A stretch of 64,000 nucleotides of DNA from Candidatus Anaeroferrophillus wilburensis (GTDB lineage: Bacteria > Desulfobacterota > Anaeroferrophillalia > Anaeroferrophillales > Anaeroferrophillaceae), in NCBI GenBank assembly GCA_016934315.1, contig JAFGSY010000020.1, positions 1-64,000 on the forward strand, written 5' to 3'. A program made the translations under genes and the position numbers. The first letter of the stretch is position 1; each line of letters starts with the position of its first letter. Positions 46,565 through 56,189 of the stretch are shown here, piece after piece. A model generated the notes under the pieces. It saw only the letters and a list, made by a program, of their open reading frames with translations, ran no database searches and had not been told where the DNA came from.

Positions 46565-47212
46565 CTAGCGGGAAGAGGCATTCTCCCAATCAGCCAGAAA
46601 CTTCTCAATGCCAATATCGGTCAGCGGATGTTTGGCCAACTGCATCATCACTTTGAACGGTATGGTTGCCACGTCGGCCCCCATTTCAGCTGCCGCCAGC
46701 ACATGCTGGGGGTGGCGAATGCTGGCCACAATAATTTTGGTCTGGTAGCCGTAATTATCAAAAATCAGAGCTATCTGCTGCACCAGTTCCATGCCGTCAG
46801 CGGCAATATCATCCAGCCGACCAACAAAAGGACTGACATAGGTAGCCCCGGCCTTGGCAGCCAGCAACGCCTGAAGAGGGGAAAAAATCAAGGTAACATT
46901 GGTCTTTATGCCCCTATCGGCAAGAATCTTTACCGCCTTTAGCCCTTCTGCAGTCATGGGAATCTTAATTACAATATTGTCACCAAGCACGACCAGTTTT
47001 TCTGCTTCAGCCACCATTTCATCGGCCTTAAGGGAAATGACCTCAGCACTGACCGGCCCGGAAACCAGGGCACTGATCTCAGCGAGCATCGCGATAAAAT
47101 CTCCGCCCTCCTTGGCAACCAGGGATGGATTGGTGGTCACCCCATCAACCAGACCATAGTCACTAGCCTGTCTGATCTCTTCCAAGTTGGCAGTATCAAT
47201 AAAAAATTCCAT
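46565..47212 (-). CDS. Transaldolase / fructose-6-phosphate aldolase family protein
   Basis: 215 residues, the short TalC/Fsa type. [28 protein letters not shown] (about 25-37), the Schiff-base lysine in NIVIKIPMT (about 78-86) and [30 protein letters not shown] (in blocks, about 108-137) are typical. It could be a transaldolase of the pentose pathway or an aldolase; sequence alone does not decide. GGAGGAG precedes the ATG. Confidence 0.9.
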   Translation of the reverse strand: MEFFIDTANLEEIRQASDYGLVDGVTTNPSLVAKEGGDFIAMLAEISALVSGPVSAEVISLKADEMVAEAEKLVVLGDNIVIKIPMTAEGLKAVKILADRGIKTNVTLIFSPLQALLAAKAGATYVSPFVGRLDDIAADGMELVQQIALIFDNYGYQTKIIVASIRHPQHVLAAAEMGADVATIPFKVMMQLAKHPLTDIGIEKFLADWENASSR

Positions 47213-47228
47213 ACATCTCCTCCATAAT

Positions 47229-47756
47229 TTATCCGCAAGACACAGTATTCAGGATTACTTTCTGCAACACGACAACCGGTGGAACTTCCCCCTGGTGCCG
47301 CTGCTGGAAATGGCAAACCAGGGAGGCAATACTCTCTCCGAGTTCAGGATGGATGAATGACGCAGCAATTTCCTGTAAAGGATACAGGACAAAACCACGG
47401 TCGGCAATCGCCGGATGGGGAATCGTTAATTTACTCTGCCTGATAATCAGATCCCCATAGAAAAGGATATCAAGATCAATGGTTCTCGGTCCCCAGCGAA
47501 CGGTACGAACCCGGCCTAAATGATCTTCGATCGCGAGGAGTGCTTGCAGGAGAGCATCAGGGGATAGGGACGTTGCGAGACGACAGACACCGTTGAGGAA
47601 GTTTCCCTGATCCGCAAATCCCACCGGGGCCGTTTCGTAAATGGAAGAAACCTGGATTATTCTGGTTTCGGGAAGCGCCGCAATCTGCTCCAATGCCTGT
47701 TTAATATATCCCAGGCGATCACCAAGGTTGGTGCCAAAACCAATGTAAACAGACAA
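47229..47756 (-). CDS. folK: HPPK (6-hydroxymethyl-7,8-dihydropterin pyrophosphokinase)
   Basis: 175 residues. It transfers pyrophosphate to the pterin in folate synthesis. [15 protein letters not shown] (about 4-18) and the signature [16 protein letters not shown] (about 86-101) with its catalytic Asp residues are present. The start codon appears to be TTG, with no better ATG or GTG nearby, and the gene follows tatA by six bases. No other folate genes are near. Confidence 0.93.
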   Translation of the reverse strand: MSVYIGFGTNLGDRLGYIKQALEQIAALPETRIIQVSSIYETAPVGFADQGNFLNGVCRLATSLSPDALLQALLAIEDHLGRVRTVRWGPRTIDLDILFYGDLIIRQSKLTIPHPAIADRGFVLYPLQEIAASFIHPELGESIASLVCHFQQRHQGEVPPVVVLQKVILNTVSCG

Positions 47757-47762
47757 TGCACA

Positions 47763-47984
47763 CTACCCGTTGCCGGCCGAATCGGACTCTTTCCGGGCAT
47801 CCGTTGATCCGCTGCCGTTCTCCGGCGTCACATCAATCTCTTCCGGTTTTTCATGCGACGCTTTTCTGAAATTGCGGATCCCTTTGCCCAGGGCGCCGCC
47901 GATTTCCGGCAGTTTACCGGTCCCGAAAATGATCAGGATAATAACCAGGATAATGATCAGCTCAGGCATGCCTATACCAAACAT
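47763..47984 (-). CDS. tatA: Sec-independent protein translocase TatA
   Basis: 73 residues. [21 protein letters not shown] gives a single membrane helix, followed by the hinge [21 protein letters not shown] and an acidic disordered tail. TatA forms the Tat pore with TatC for folded cofactor proteins. The ATG at 47984 has GAGGAG eight bases upstream. It begins 49 bases after the tRNA-Sec gene with no terminator between, so both may share a transcript. Selenocysteine formate dehydrogenases are typical Tat substrates, a functional link by inference. tatC is not here. Confidence 0.93.
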   Translation of the reverse strand: MFGIGMPELIIILVIILIIFGTGKLPEIGGALGKGIRNFRKASHEKPEEIDVTPENGSGSTDARKESDSAGNG

Positions 47985-48032
47985 AGGGCAACTCCTCTTC
48001 ATTTGGTGAGCCAGTTCGAAAAATCAGCAAAC

Positions 48033-48130
48033 TGGCGGAAGTGTATGGGAATCGAACCCACCTTCCTGGGTACTAGCCAGAAACACTGGATTTGAAGTCC
48101 AGGCCGCCCACCAGTGACGGAGACACTTCC
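48033..48130 (-). tRNA. selC: tRNA-Sec (anticodon TCA)
   Basis: 98 bases on the minus strand. The acceptor stem GGAAGTGT/ACACTTCC has eight pairs, the discriminator is G, and CCA is encoded. The anticodon loop CTTCAAA on a CTGGA/TCCAG stem reads UGA. There is a long extra arm (GTTTCTGGCTAGTACCCAGGAA in parts) and a T arm GGTGGGTTCGATTCCCA. All are typical of bacterial selenocysteine tRNA. Confidence 0.96.
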
Positions 48131-48148
48131 TCCACTTCCTGCTCTGGT

Positions 48149-48177
48149 CGTATAACAGCATTTCTCAGGCAAGTCAA
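48149..48177 (-). promoter_or_regulatory. Promoter of selC
   Basis: Minus strand TTGACT (48172-48177) and TATACG (48149-48154) with 17-base spacing, about 18 bases before the tRNA 5' end. Confidence 0.65.
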
Positions 48178-48277
48178 TAATATCCAGGGAATTGCGCTAC
48201 TGCCGATCATCAGTATTTAGATGGCAATTCCATAGATATAAACAATTGAAAAAACCAATAGCATTGCTAAATTCTAT

Positions 48278-48305
48278 TTGCAATTACATCTCTTTACCGT
48301 ATAAT
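48278..48305 (+). promoter_or_regulatory. Promoter of the yedF operon
   Basis: TTGCAA (48278-48283) and a consensus TATAAT (48300-48305), 16 bases apart, in AT-rich DNA. It is divergent from the selC promoter, about 45 bases before yedF. Confidence 0.7.
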
Positions 48306-48352
48306 CCAACCATCCAAGTTATTAGCTATAAAAGCTCAAGGGAGATAAGTTC

Positions 48353-48961
48353 ATGAGCAACATCTATCTGGATGTACGGGGCAAGGCCTGCCCGCAGCCG
48401 GTTGTTGAAACCAAAAAAGCCCTCGATCAGGTTGCCGAGGGGATGATCACTGTCCACCTGAATGCGGAACCGTCGGCCGTCAACGTCAGCCGTTTTGCCA
48501 TCAGCCAGGGATGTACGGTCACTCGCAAGGAGGAAGCGGATGGCAGCATCACGCTGGAAATCATCAAAGGCTTCAGCTGTGAGATCCCGGCGAGCCAGCC
48601 AACGTCGACAGCAGTGCAACCAGCTGGCAACCTGGTCATCTATATCAACGACCAGTATATGGGCAAAGGGGATGTCCAGCTGGGAAAAATCCTGATGAAA
48701 GCCTTTCTGAAAACCCTGATTGAAGTTTCCATCAAACCTCGCCACCTTATCTTTGTCAACAGTGCCGTGTATTTGACCTGCGCCGGCTCTGAAGAACTTG
48801 CAACCATTACAACCCTGGAACAGGAAGGCACCACCATTCTTTCCTGCGGCACCTGCCTTGACTTTTACCACCTGAAAGACCGTCTCCAGGTGGGGCAGAT
48901 GTCCAACATGTTTGAGATTGCCTCTCTGCTGCTGGAAGCTACCCAGGTAGTCACTCCATGA
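48353..48961 (+). CDS. yedF: Sulfurtransferase-like selenium metabolism protein YedF
   Basis: 202 residues. The N-terminal TusA-like domain carries the CPxP motif DVRGKACPQPVVETKKAL (about 7-24). The C-terminal DsrE-like domain ends with LSCGTCLDFYHLKDRL (about 166-181). This two-domain form is the one found in selenium-using bacteria and is thought to handle selenium for SelD. GGGAG lies upstream. Its stop overlaps the desulfurase start (ATGA), and it diverges from selC. Confidence 0.93.
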   Translation: MSNIYLDVRGKACPQPVVETKKALDQVAEGMITVHLNAEPSAVNVSRFAISQGCTVTRKEEADGSITLEIIKGFSCEIPASQPTSTAVQPAGNLVIYINDQYMGKGDVQLGKILMKAFLKTLIEVSIKPRHLIFVNSAVYLTCAGSEELATITTLEQEGTTILSCGTCLDFYHLKDRLQVGQMSNMFEIASLLLEATQVVTP

Positions 48962-50109
48962 TCTACCTGGACAACGGCGCCACTTCATTTCCCAAACCAC
49001 CGGCAGTCATGGAGGCCATGACCCGCTACGCAACGGCCGTCGGTGCCAGTCCCGGACGTTCCGGCCACCGCCTGGCAGCCGATGCCGGACGGCTGGTTTT
49101 CCAGGCCCGTGAACTGGCTGCCAGTCTCCTGAAAGCACCTGATTCCAGCCGCATCATCTTCACCAAGAACGCCACTGAAGCCTTGAACCTGGCAATCCTC
49201 GGCCTGGCCCGCAGCGGCAGCCGCATACTGACCACGACCATTGAACACAACTCCGTCATCCGCCCGTTGCGCTATCTGGAGCAGCAAGGACAGATAATCC
49301 TCGACCTGATCCCGGTCAATCCTGAGGGGGAAGTATCGTTTGAGGTTCTCCAGCAGCTCCTTAACAAGCACACCTATCAGCTGGCCATCATCAATCACGG
49401 CTCCAACGTTACCGGCAGCATCAGTCCTCTGCAAGAGATCATCCCCCTTTTCAGGAAGCAGGAGATCACGGTCATTGTTGACGGCGCCCAGACAGCCGGT
49501 GCCATCCCCATCGATATGGATGATCTGGATATTGATATTTTTTGTTTTACCGGCCACAAAAGTCTTTTGGGGCCCCAAGGGACCGGCGGACTGTACCTCA
49601 AAAGCGGCATCAATCCCCTGCCCCTGATCCGGGGAGGAACCGGCAGCCGCTCGGAAGCCGAATATCAACCGGAGTTTCTCCCTGATTATTATGAAAGCGG
49701 CACTCCCAACACCATTGGCCTGGCAGGGCTGGCGGCCGGGCTGGACTTCGTCAATAAAAGTACGGTGGCAGCAATTCATCGCCACGAATATGCTTTAACC
49801 CGGCACCTTTGTGAAGAACTGAAAAACATCCCCGGACTCACCCTGCACGGCCCGCCAGTGGGAAAAGACCGCCTGCCGGTCATCTCCTTTACTATCGACC
49901 ACCTGGCCCCCTCTGAAATCGGCTTTCACCTGGATCGGCAGTACGACATGATGGTCCGGGTCGGCCTGCACTGCGCCCCGCTGGCGCATAAAACCATTGG
50001 CACCTTCCCCCGGGGAACCGTCCGCCTGACTCCTGGCTATTTCAATACCATGGAGGAGATGGAAAAGACGGCCAGAGCAATCCGGCAGATCGCCGGATCT
50101 TCACGTTGA
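48958..50109 (+). CDS. Cysteine desulfurase family protein (selenium type)
   Basis: 383 residues, class V aminotransferase fold. MIYLDNGATSFPKPPAV (1-17), the PLP His region TTIEHNSVIRP (about 93-103), the lysine motif CFTGHKSLLGPQGTGG (about 197-212) and the active cysteine in VGLHCAPLAH (about 337-346) are present. It mobilises sulfur or selenium from cysteine or selenocysteine. Its overlap with yedF and the downstream DUF3343 gene indicate a role in supplying selenium, by inference from context. Confidence 0.9.
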   Translation: MIYLDNGATSFPKPPAVMEAMTRYATAVGASPGRSGHRLAADAGRLVFQARELAASLLKAPDSSRIIFTKNATEALNLAILGLARSGSRILTTTIEHNSVIRPLRYLEQQGQIILDLIPVNPEGEVSFEVLQQLLNKHTYQLAIINHGSNVTGSISPLQEIIPLFRKQEITVIVDGAQTAGAIPIDMDDLDIDIFCFTGHKSLLGPQGTGGLYLKSGINPLPLIRGGTGSRSEAEYQPEFLPDYYESGTPNTIGLAGLAAGLDFVNKSTVAAIHRHEYALTRHLCEELKNIPGLTLHGPPVGKDRLPVISFTIDHLAPSEIGFHLDRQYDMMVRVGLHCAPLAHKTIGTFPRGTVRLTPGYFNTMEEMEKTARAIRQIAGSSR

Positions 50110-50120
50110 CGCCTCCTGCC

Positions 50121-50399
50121 ATGAATTCCATGCACACCTATCTGTTGTTCGACTCCATCCACCAGGTTATGAAAGCTGAATCCCTGCTAAAAACCGCAGG
50201 GATTGACACTGATCTGGTTCCCGTACCAAAAGAGATCAGCTCCGACTGCGGCATGTGCGTCGCCTTTCGCCAAAACGACCTGCAGCTGATCATGGCCGCC
50301 CTGTCCCATCATCCCTTTTCCTGCACGGTACGCATTTATCGCCGGGCTGCACCACAGGGCTACAACCTGATAGCAGACCTGCCTCCCGCATCATCCTGA
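50121..50399 (+). CDS. DUF3343 protein
   Basis: About 92 residues. HTYLLFDSIHQVMKAESLLKTAGI at the start, PVPKEISSDCGMCVAF (about 36-51) with the CxxC-like DCGMC, and a short C terminus match DUF3343. Such proteins have been linked by comparative genomics to selenium use; the biochemical role is unknown. The start is unclear: a TTG at 50106 overlaps the desulfurase stop, and ATGs follow at 50121 and 50130. Third gene of the yedF run. Confidence 0.85.
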   Translation: MNSMHTYLLFDSIHQVMKAESLLKTAGIDTDLVPVPKEISSDCGMCVAFRQNDLQLIMAALSHHPFSCTVRIYRRAAPQGYNLIADLPPASS

Positions 50400-50457
50400 G
50401 GAGGAGCAGGAAGCACCCCCCCGGCAATCAATCCTGATAGCGGCAAGCTCAATGTTC

Positions 50458-51801
50458 TCAAAGACCATGGGCCAGCTGTTTCAACTCATCCAGGCGTTCC
50501 CGGGCAAATTCTCGGCCGCCGCAGGAAACCAGGGTATTGTTGTGAAACAAAGGTTCACGTTGCAGATCATAAGGAGAAACGGCGCAGGCCGCCGGCCACA
50601 ATGCAGTACCAGGAATAGGAGAATATTCGGTCAACCGCGGGCGCAAACCCAGTGATCGGACAAAAACAATGTCCTCCTCTACCTGCTGCCAGCACTGCCC
50701 CGGAACCCCTACCAGCAAATAGATGTCCAGCTGGCCGGCGGGAAAACCAGCCGCCAGCAGATGGCCTACCGCCGCTTCGAACTGCTGTTTCTCCGTTTTG
50801 CCACCCCATTGCCGCTGCAAAGCCCCATCGGTGGTTTCCAAGCTCAGCCTGATGGTGGTGAAACCACCCCTTTTCATGGCACGGGCCAGCTCCCGGGTAA
50901 TCGCCTTGACATGCAGACCATTAGGGGTGTGGAAACGAACTGCCAACGACGCCCACTCCACCTGCTCCAGCAAAGGAAGCAGACCGGTTTCAGCCGCCAG
51001 CAACAGGGCATCATCATAAAAGGCAATATCCTTAACCTCAGGAAAGCGGGACAACCAGCAGTCAAGTTCTGCAAAAACCGCCTCCGGCGGCCGGCGCCGA
51101 TAGACAGGATAGAGCCGAGCCGAAGCACAATAGGGACAGCGATAAGGACAGCCAATACTGGTCGTCAGCACCAGACAGGAAAGCTCCCGATATAAGTCCC
51201 AGGCCGGAGAAAGCTGGAATAAATCCACCGGCCCGGACGGCAAGGTTTTCTGCACCACCCCCAGACGAGACAGCAGGGCAACAAGATCGCCAAGGTTGGT
51301 GCCAGGCACAATATGGTCGGCCCCTGAATGACGGCGGGCATGGTCGCAACACAAGGTGGCATAGATGCCCCCCAGAATGATAGCCGCTTGCGGACATTCC
51401 TCCCTGAGCACCTTGATTGTCTGCTGGATGCCGGGATACCAATAGGTCATCTGTGAAGTGACCACCACCGCATCAGGGACCGGCACCTGCCGCAACGCTG
51501 CACGGAAGACCTCTTCCGGCAGGCCAAACCGCCTGTATTGCCGGGGCACGGAAGCGAGCGCTGCCGGTTTGGCAATTTCTTCAGCATAGTAGTGACCACT
51601 ACCGTTTGGCCGGCGCTTGACTTTCAACCGGCACGACTCTGGCAGCAATCCAGCATCCAGACAGTCAATCAGCTGCACCTGGACGCCATCAAAACGTCGT
51701 AGCAGGTCGCCGATATACAACAGACCCAAGGGTTTGGCCCACAGGTCATAGGCGGCAAAATCGATAATCCAGGGGTTGATCAGCAGAACATCAGCAGCCA
51801 T
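50458..51801 (-). CDS. B12-binding-type radical SAM protein
   Basis: About 447 residues. An N-terminal [20 protein letters not shown] Rossmann domain (about 1-165; VLLINPWIIDF, VVVTSQMTYWYPGIQQTI, AAIILGGIYATLC) is followed by a radical SAM core with CPYRCPYCASARL (about 204-216). The His of the DxHxxG B12 motif is not visible, so cobalamin may not bind. The target is unknown; relatives act on lipids, antibiotics and tRNA. The ATG at 51801 starts MAADVLLINP. The gene converges on the selenium cluster and is divergent from lon. Confidence 0.82.
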   Translation of the reverse strand: MAADVLLINPWIIDFAAYDLWAKPLGLLYIGDLLRRFDGVQVQLIDCLDAGLLPESCRLKVKRRPNGSGHYYAEEIAKPAALASVPRQYRRFGLPEEVFRAALRQVPVPDAVVVTSQMTYWYPGIQQTIKVLREECPQAAIILGGIYATLCCDHARRHSGADHIVPGTNLGDLVALLSRLGVVQKTLPSGPVDLFQLSPAWDLYRELSCLVLTTSIGCPYRCPYCASARLYPVYRRRPPEAVFAELDCWLSRFPEVKDIAFYDDALLLAAETGLLPLLEQVEWASLAVRFHTPNGLHVKAITRELARAMKRGGFTTIRLSLETTDGALQRQWGGKTEKQQFEAAVGHLLAAGFPAGQLDIYLLVGVPGQCWQQVEEDIVFVRSLGLRPRLTEYSPIPGTALWPAACAVSPYDLQREPLFHNNTLVSCGGREFARERLDELKQLAHGL

Positions 51802-51869
51802 TATATCCTTACGCGAGTCATTGCCTGCAGAAATCGTTCCCCGCCGGCACAGAATAATGCACCCAATAC

Positions 51870-51898
51870 TTGACAAAAGTTGTCCAGATAAACTATCC
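51870..51898 (+). promoter_or_regulatory. lon promoter region with small palindrome
   Basis: TTGACA (51870-51875) is followed after 17 bases by the weak CTATCC (51893-51898). A perfect palindrome GACAA-aag-TTGTC (51872-51884) overlaps the -35 box and could be a binding site. Confidence 0.4.
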
Positions 51899-51941
51899 TT
51901 ACCACAATACGACACTCAAACGGGAAATAAAAGAGGAAATC

Positions 51942-54305
51942 ATGGTTACCGTCCAACTGCCCGACCGGCTATCACTCCTGTTACTGAAAGAGATGGTCAT
52001 CTTTCCGCATATGGCCATCACCATTGTGGTTAAAAACCCTCAGGACATCAAGCTGCTGACGGAAATACACGATCAACACCAGCTTGTCGGCATCTGCAAT
52101 CTCCGGGGCTCCGGCTCAGCTCCAGTAACCATTGAAGATATCTACCCCATCGGCACCGCCTGCCGGGTCAGCATAGTCGGCAGTGCCGCCGTGGAACAAC
52201 CCGAGTTCACCCTGCAAGGGATAGCCAGAATTTCCTATCTCCGGCTGCTGGACAACCGCACACCCATAACGGCCCTTATCACTCCACTACAGGAAGCATC
52301 ATCAGCGGAGACAACGGTTCTCGAGATGTTGAAAGAAAGTTCCCTGGCACTGATGAAAGCCTGTTTCGCCGCTGGCAAACCCCTGCCGGAAGCCGCCCTC
52401 AACCTGCTGGATAGCGTTGCCGATCCCGGACGTCTGGCAGACCTTATTACTATCTACCTCAACCCGGAATTTTCAGTCCAGCAGAAGGTCTTATCGCTCA
52501 CTAATCACCTGGATCGGCTGAAGTTTGTCCATCGACTCTTGTCATCGGTTCACCAGCAGCTGCACGTGAAACGGGGATTTGGCACCGGTGTTGAAAAGGA
52601 GCTGGGTAAACACCAGAAGGAGCAACTGCTGCGACAGCAGATGAAAGCTATCCAGCAGGAACTGGGGGAAGACACCAATGACCTGGAAAGCCTGCGGCAA
52701 AAGATCGAGCAGGCTGAGATGATGGATTCTACCAGAGAGATCATCCTGAAGGAGTTCAACCGCCTGGGCAAAATGAACCCTTCATCACCTGACTACCACA
52801 TAACGCTGACCTACCTGGAGTATTTGGTGGAAATGCCCTGGGGACGGGAAACCGTTGACAACCTGGATGTGGCCCACGCCGAACAGGTTCTCAATGAAGA
52901 TCATTTTGGCCTTGAGAAGGTCAAGGACCGTATCCTGGAATATCTTGCGGTCTGCAACCTGAAAAAAGATCTCAAAGGACCCATCCTGTGCCTGGTAGGC
53001 CCGCCCGGGGTAGGCAAAACATCTTTGGGCAAGTCCATTGCCCGGGCCATGGGGCGCAGTTTTATCCGCATGTCACTGGGCGGGATGCGTGATGAGGCAG
53101 AGATTCGCGGCCACCGGAGAACCTATGTGGGCGCCATGCCCGGCAAGATTATCCAGGAACTCAAACGGGTCAAAAACCGCAACCCGGTGTTCATGCTTGA
53201 CGAAATCGACAAACTTGGCAAAGACTTTCGCGGCGACCCGTCATCAGCCCTGCTGGAAGTCATGGACCCGGAACAGAACAACTCCTTCACCGATCACTAC
53301 CTCAACCTGCCTTTTGACCTGAGCAAGGTGCTATTCATCACGACCGCCAACCAGCTGGACCCCATCCCGGCCCCCCTCAGGGATCGGATGGAGATCATTA
53401 CCATTCCGGGCTACAGTGAAGCAGAAAAGAAAGCCATCGCCTTTCAGTATCTGGTCCCCCGACAACTGGAAAACAACGGCTTGCAGGATGACCGGATCAT
53501 GTTCACCGATGAAGCGATGGATACAATCATCACCAACTACACCCGGGAAGCCGGGGTCAGAAATCTGGAAAAAACCATCGGCAAGATTTTACGTAAACTG
53601 GCCCGCAGGAAGGCCGGGGGCCAGCAAGTGGAAAAGGCGGTAACTGGCCGCAGTGTGGAAAATTTCCTCGGCCCCCGGGAATTTCACCGGGAACTGGCGG
53701 CGGTTCGGGGAAAGATCGGTGTCGTCACCGGCATGGCCTGGACGCCAACCGGCGGTGATATTATCTTCATTGAAGCAACAAAAATGAAAAGCAGCAGTCC
53801 GAAACTGACCCTCACCGGCTCCCTGGGCGAGGTAATGAAGGAGTCAGCTATCACCGCCCTGAGTCACTTACGGAGCCTTGAAGACTCCCTAGGGCTGGAC
53901 GCTGAACTGTTTGCCAGCCATGACATCCATATCCATGTGCCGGCTGGATCGATCCCCAAGGACGGTCCGTCAGCCGGCCTGACCATTTTCCTTGCCTTGC
54001 TGTCACTGTTCAGCAACCACCCGGCTGATCATCAGACGGCGATTACCGGCGAAATCACTCTTTCAGGCAGGGTTTTGCCAGTGGGCGGAATCAAGGAAAA
54101 GGTCCTGGCTGCCCATCGCGCCGGCATCCACTGCATCGTCCTGCCGGCGGAAAACCTGAAACATCTGCAGGATATTCCTGCAGATGTCAAAGAGCAGATG
54201 ACCTTTACCGGGGTGGATACCGTTATGGCGGCCATCCCGCTGGTTATCCCGGGGTTTACGGCCGCCGCGACGACGGCCCCGCAAATCCCGGCCACTTTTC
54301 TATAA
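51942..54305 (+). CDS. lon: ATP-dependent protease Lon
   Basis: 787 residues. The LON substrate domain (about 1-200; [15 protein letters not shown]-like opening), the coiled coil, an AAA+ module with Walker [15 protein letters not shown] (about 353) and [17 protein letters not shown], and a protease domain with catalytic Ser in [11 protein letters not shown] (about 672) and Lys in [14 protein letters not shown] (about 712) are intact. I start it at MVTVQLPDR (51942) with AGAGGA upstream; a TTG frame further up covers the promoter and is unlikely. It degrades misfolded and regulatory proteins. Confidence 0.96.
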   Translation: MVTVQLPDRLSLLLLKEMVIFPHMAITIVVKNPQDIKLLTEIHDQHQLVGICNLRGSGSAPVTIEDIYPIGTACRVSIVGSAAVEQPEFTLQGIARISYLRLLDNRTPITALITPLQEASSAETTVLEMLKESSLALMKACFAAGKPLPEAALNLLDSVADPGRLADLITIYLNPEFSVQQKVLSLTNHLDRLKFVHRLLSSVHQQLHVKRGFGTGVEKELGKHQKEQLLRQQMKAIQQELGEDTNDLESLRQKIEQAEMMDSTREIILKEFNRLGKMNPSSPDYHITLTYLEYLVEMPWGRETVDNLDVAHAEQVLNEDHFGLEKVKDRILEYLAVCNLKKDLKGPILCLVGPPGVGKTSLGKSIARAMGRSFIRMSLGGMRDEAEIRGHRRTYVGAMPGKIIQELKRVKNRNPVFMLDEIDKLGKDFRGDPSSALLEVMDPEQNNSFTDHYLNLPFDLSKVLFITTANQLDPIPAPLRDRMEIITIPGYSEAEKKAIAFQYLVPRQLENNGLQDDRIMFTDEAMDTIITNYTREAGVRNLEKTIGKILRKLARRKAGGQQVEKAVTGRSVENFLGPREFHRELAAVRGKIGVVTGMAWTPTGGDIIFIEATKMKSSSPKLTLTGSLGEVMKESAITALSHLRSLEDSLGLDAELFASHDIHIHVPAGSIPKDGPSAGLTIFLALLSLFSNHPADHQTAITGEITLSGRVLPVGGIKEKVLAAHRAGIHCIVLPAENLKHLQDIPADVKEQMTFTGVDTVMAAIPLVIPGFTAAATTAPQIPATFL

Positions 54306-54307
54306 AG

Positions 54308-54346
54308 CTGGTCTCCGGACTTCATCTGCCATAAAGTGTCCAGAGA
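54308..54346. other. Hairpin after lon
   Basis: GTCTC and GGAC pair with GTCC and GAGAC around a loop containing ACTT/AAGT. No T run follows on either strand, so its role as a terminator between lon and the convergent next gene is uncertain. Confidence 0.35.
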
Positions 54347-54422
54347 CAGGCCCTAGTTCATTCCCTCCAGGGGCAAACCACCGACCGGCTGAAAACGTAG
54401 TAGGGTTTGCAGCTAAAAAGGA

Positions 54423-55994
54423 CTATGCTAAGCGAGGCACCAGGGCATAGAGTTGAGCCAGCAGGTCGGCCGTGGCATCGTGGTCAAGCCACCGGCCCCG
54501 CCCCTTTTCACCGTTGTCCGGCAGCTCCCGTTTGTCAAGCTGCCGACGGGCAATTGCCAGATCGGCATCAGAGATATTTTCGGCATCACCCGACCGTTGT
54601 TCCAGCCGGCTGGTCACCACCTCCCAGGGAACGTCACAGGAGACCACGGAAACCGGCACCTGCCGCTCGGCGGCCAGGTCATAAAAAAGCTGCCGCTGCC
54701 AGTGCTGCAGGCAGGTGGCATCAACAATGACACCGGTGGCTGGTAGATTTTCGCCCGCCAGACGAACCAGTGATTCATAGGTTTCCCTGGTTACCGCCGG
54801 GTCGTAGAGACCCGCTTCAAAACCGGCTGGTCGATGATCACCTGGCGCCACCCCCTTAAGCTCTTTGCGCACCTGGTCCGACCGCAGCAGGGAAAAACCT
54901 GACACAGCCGCCAAGCCGGCCGCCAGGTAGCTTTTGCCGCTGCCGCTGATGCCGGTCACCAGGATAAGCGACGGGGGCAACTGATATGTATAAACCGCCG
55001 CCAGCTGAAAATAGCGCCGTGCCCGGTTGGCGGCTGACTCCTTTTCGGCGGCAGACAGGGAAGGGTCGTCAAGGAGAAAACTGATGACTTTGCCGCGCAC
55101 ATAGGCCCGGTAGCATTTGTAGAGCGGCAGCAGCTTCAGCCCCTCCTCATCACCAAAGCAGCGGCCAAACTCCTTAAGAAAGAGAGCCGCCAGGTCATGG
55201 CGGTTATGATAGTCAAGATCCATGGCTAAAAAAGCCACATCCGCCATGACGTCAATAAGCCGGAACCGGTCATTGAACTCGATGCAGTCATAGATGTCGA
55301 TATGATCACCGGCAAAGCAGATATGCTCCATGTGTAGGTCACCATGGCATTCCTTGACCATTCCCTGTTCCACCCGCCGACCGAAAAGGTCTTCATGCTC
55401 ACGGAAAAACTGCTCATTGAAATCAATTATCCGCCGGTAATCAGCCTCTGTCAGACTTTTTCCGAGATATTTCTCCGTCTGCTCAAAATTTTCCCGGATA
55501 TTAAAAGACACCGTCTCCAGGGTGCCGAACGTACCGTCACCGATCACCCTTGCCTGACGATAGAAGGCCGCCAGCATCTCAGCAAGCTGCTGCAGATGCT
55601 CAGGCCGCAGCTCTCCCCTGGCCAGGAGCTGCTTCATCATCCGGTCTTCAGGAAGCCGCTGCATCACCACCGCATACTCCACCGGCTGTTCTGAACCACC
55701 ATAGAAAAAACCATTCTCCCGCTTGACGATGGGTTCCACCCGCAGGTAAACATCCCGACTCAGACGGCGGTTCAGGCGCAGTTCCTCCTGGCAGAAGTGA
55801 TGCCGCTGCTCCAGACTGGAATAATCGATAAAACCAAAATCCACCGGTTTTTTGATTTTGTACACCAGCTGATCGGCAATAATCACCCAAGAAATATGGG
55901 TCTGCAGCAGCTCAATGTTTTCCGGAACCGGATCATAGCGATCGGGACGCAGAAGATCAGTAATCATCGGGGGTAAGACAGCTTCATGACCCAT
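54423..55994 (-). CDS. Bifunctional aminoglycoside-phosphotransferase-like / ATP-binding protein
   Basis: 523 residues, two parts. The N-terminal 330 residues have a kinase-like fold with the motif KECHGDLHMEHICF (about 208-221) and a later IDVMADVAFLAMDLDY. The C-terminal 180 residues are a P-loop kinase domain, LVTGISGSGKSYLAAGLA (about 345-362), of the zeta-toxin/kinase type, with VIVDATCLQHW. This fusion is widespread, but its substrate is unknown. It probably phosphorylates a small molecule; antibiotic resistance is not implied. AAGGAT precedes the ATG. Confidence 0.8.
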   Translation of the reverse strand: MGHEAVLPPMITDLLRPDRYDPVPENIELLQTHISWVIIADQLVYKIKKPVDFGFIDYSSLEQRHHFCQEELRLNRRLSRDVYLRVEPIVKRENGFFYGGSEQPVEYAVVMQRLPEDRMMKQLLARGELRPEHLQQLAEMLAAFYRQARVIGDGTFGTLETVSFNIRENFEQTEKYLGKSLTEADYRRIIDFNEQFFREHEDLFGRRVEQGMVKECHGDLHMEHICFAGDHIDIYDCIEFNDRFRLIDVMADVAFLAMDLDYHNRHDLAALFLKEFGRCFGDEEGLKLLPLYKCYRAYVRGKVISFLLDDPSLSAAEKESAANRARRYFQLAAVYTYQLPPSLILVTGISGSGKSYLAAGLAAVSGFSLLRSDQVRKELKGVAPGDHRPAGFEAGLYDPAVTRETYESLVRLAGENLPATGVIVDATCLQHWQRQLFYDLAAERQVPVSVVSCDVPWEVVTSRLEQRSGDAENISDADLAIARRQLDKRELPDNGEKGRGRWLDHDATADLLAQLYALVPRLA

Positions 55995-56189
55995 GGACAG
56001 ATCCTTTCATCATCACCCGGCAGAAAGGGAAGGCAGACCTCGCAACCCGGCCGGAAAGCAAAAACGGTTTATGGTTTAAGGACTTTTTGACTACCCTCCA
56101 CCACAAACCGCATACCATTTTTAACTATATTACCGCGTAAAGCGATGCGGCGCAACTTCCAGCCGGCCCCTATTGGGACAAGCTGCAAA

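Noticed and set aside
54308-54346. Intrinsic terminator after lon
   Set aside because: The hairpin is good, but neither strand has a following T run, so it is listed only as a hairpin.
54423-55994. Aminoglycoside resistance function
   Set aside because: The phosphotransferase-like fold is shared by many small-molecule kinases; the fusion and context give no support for drug modification.
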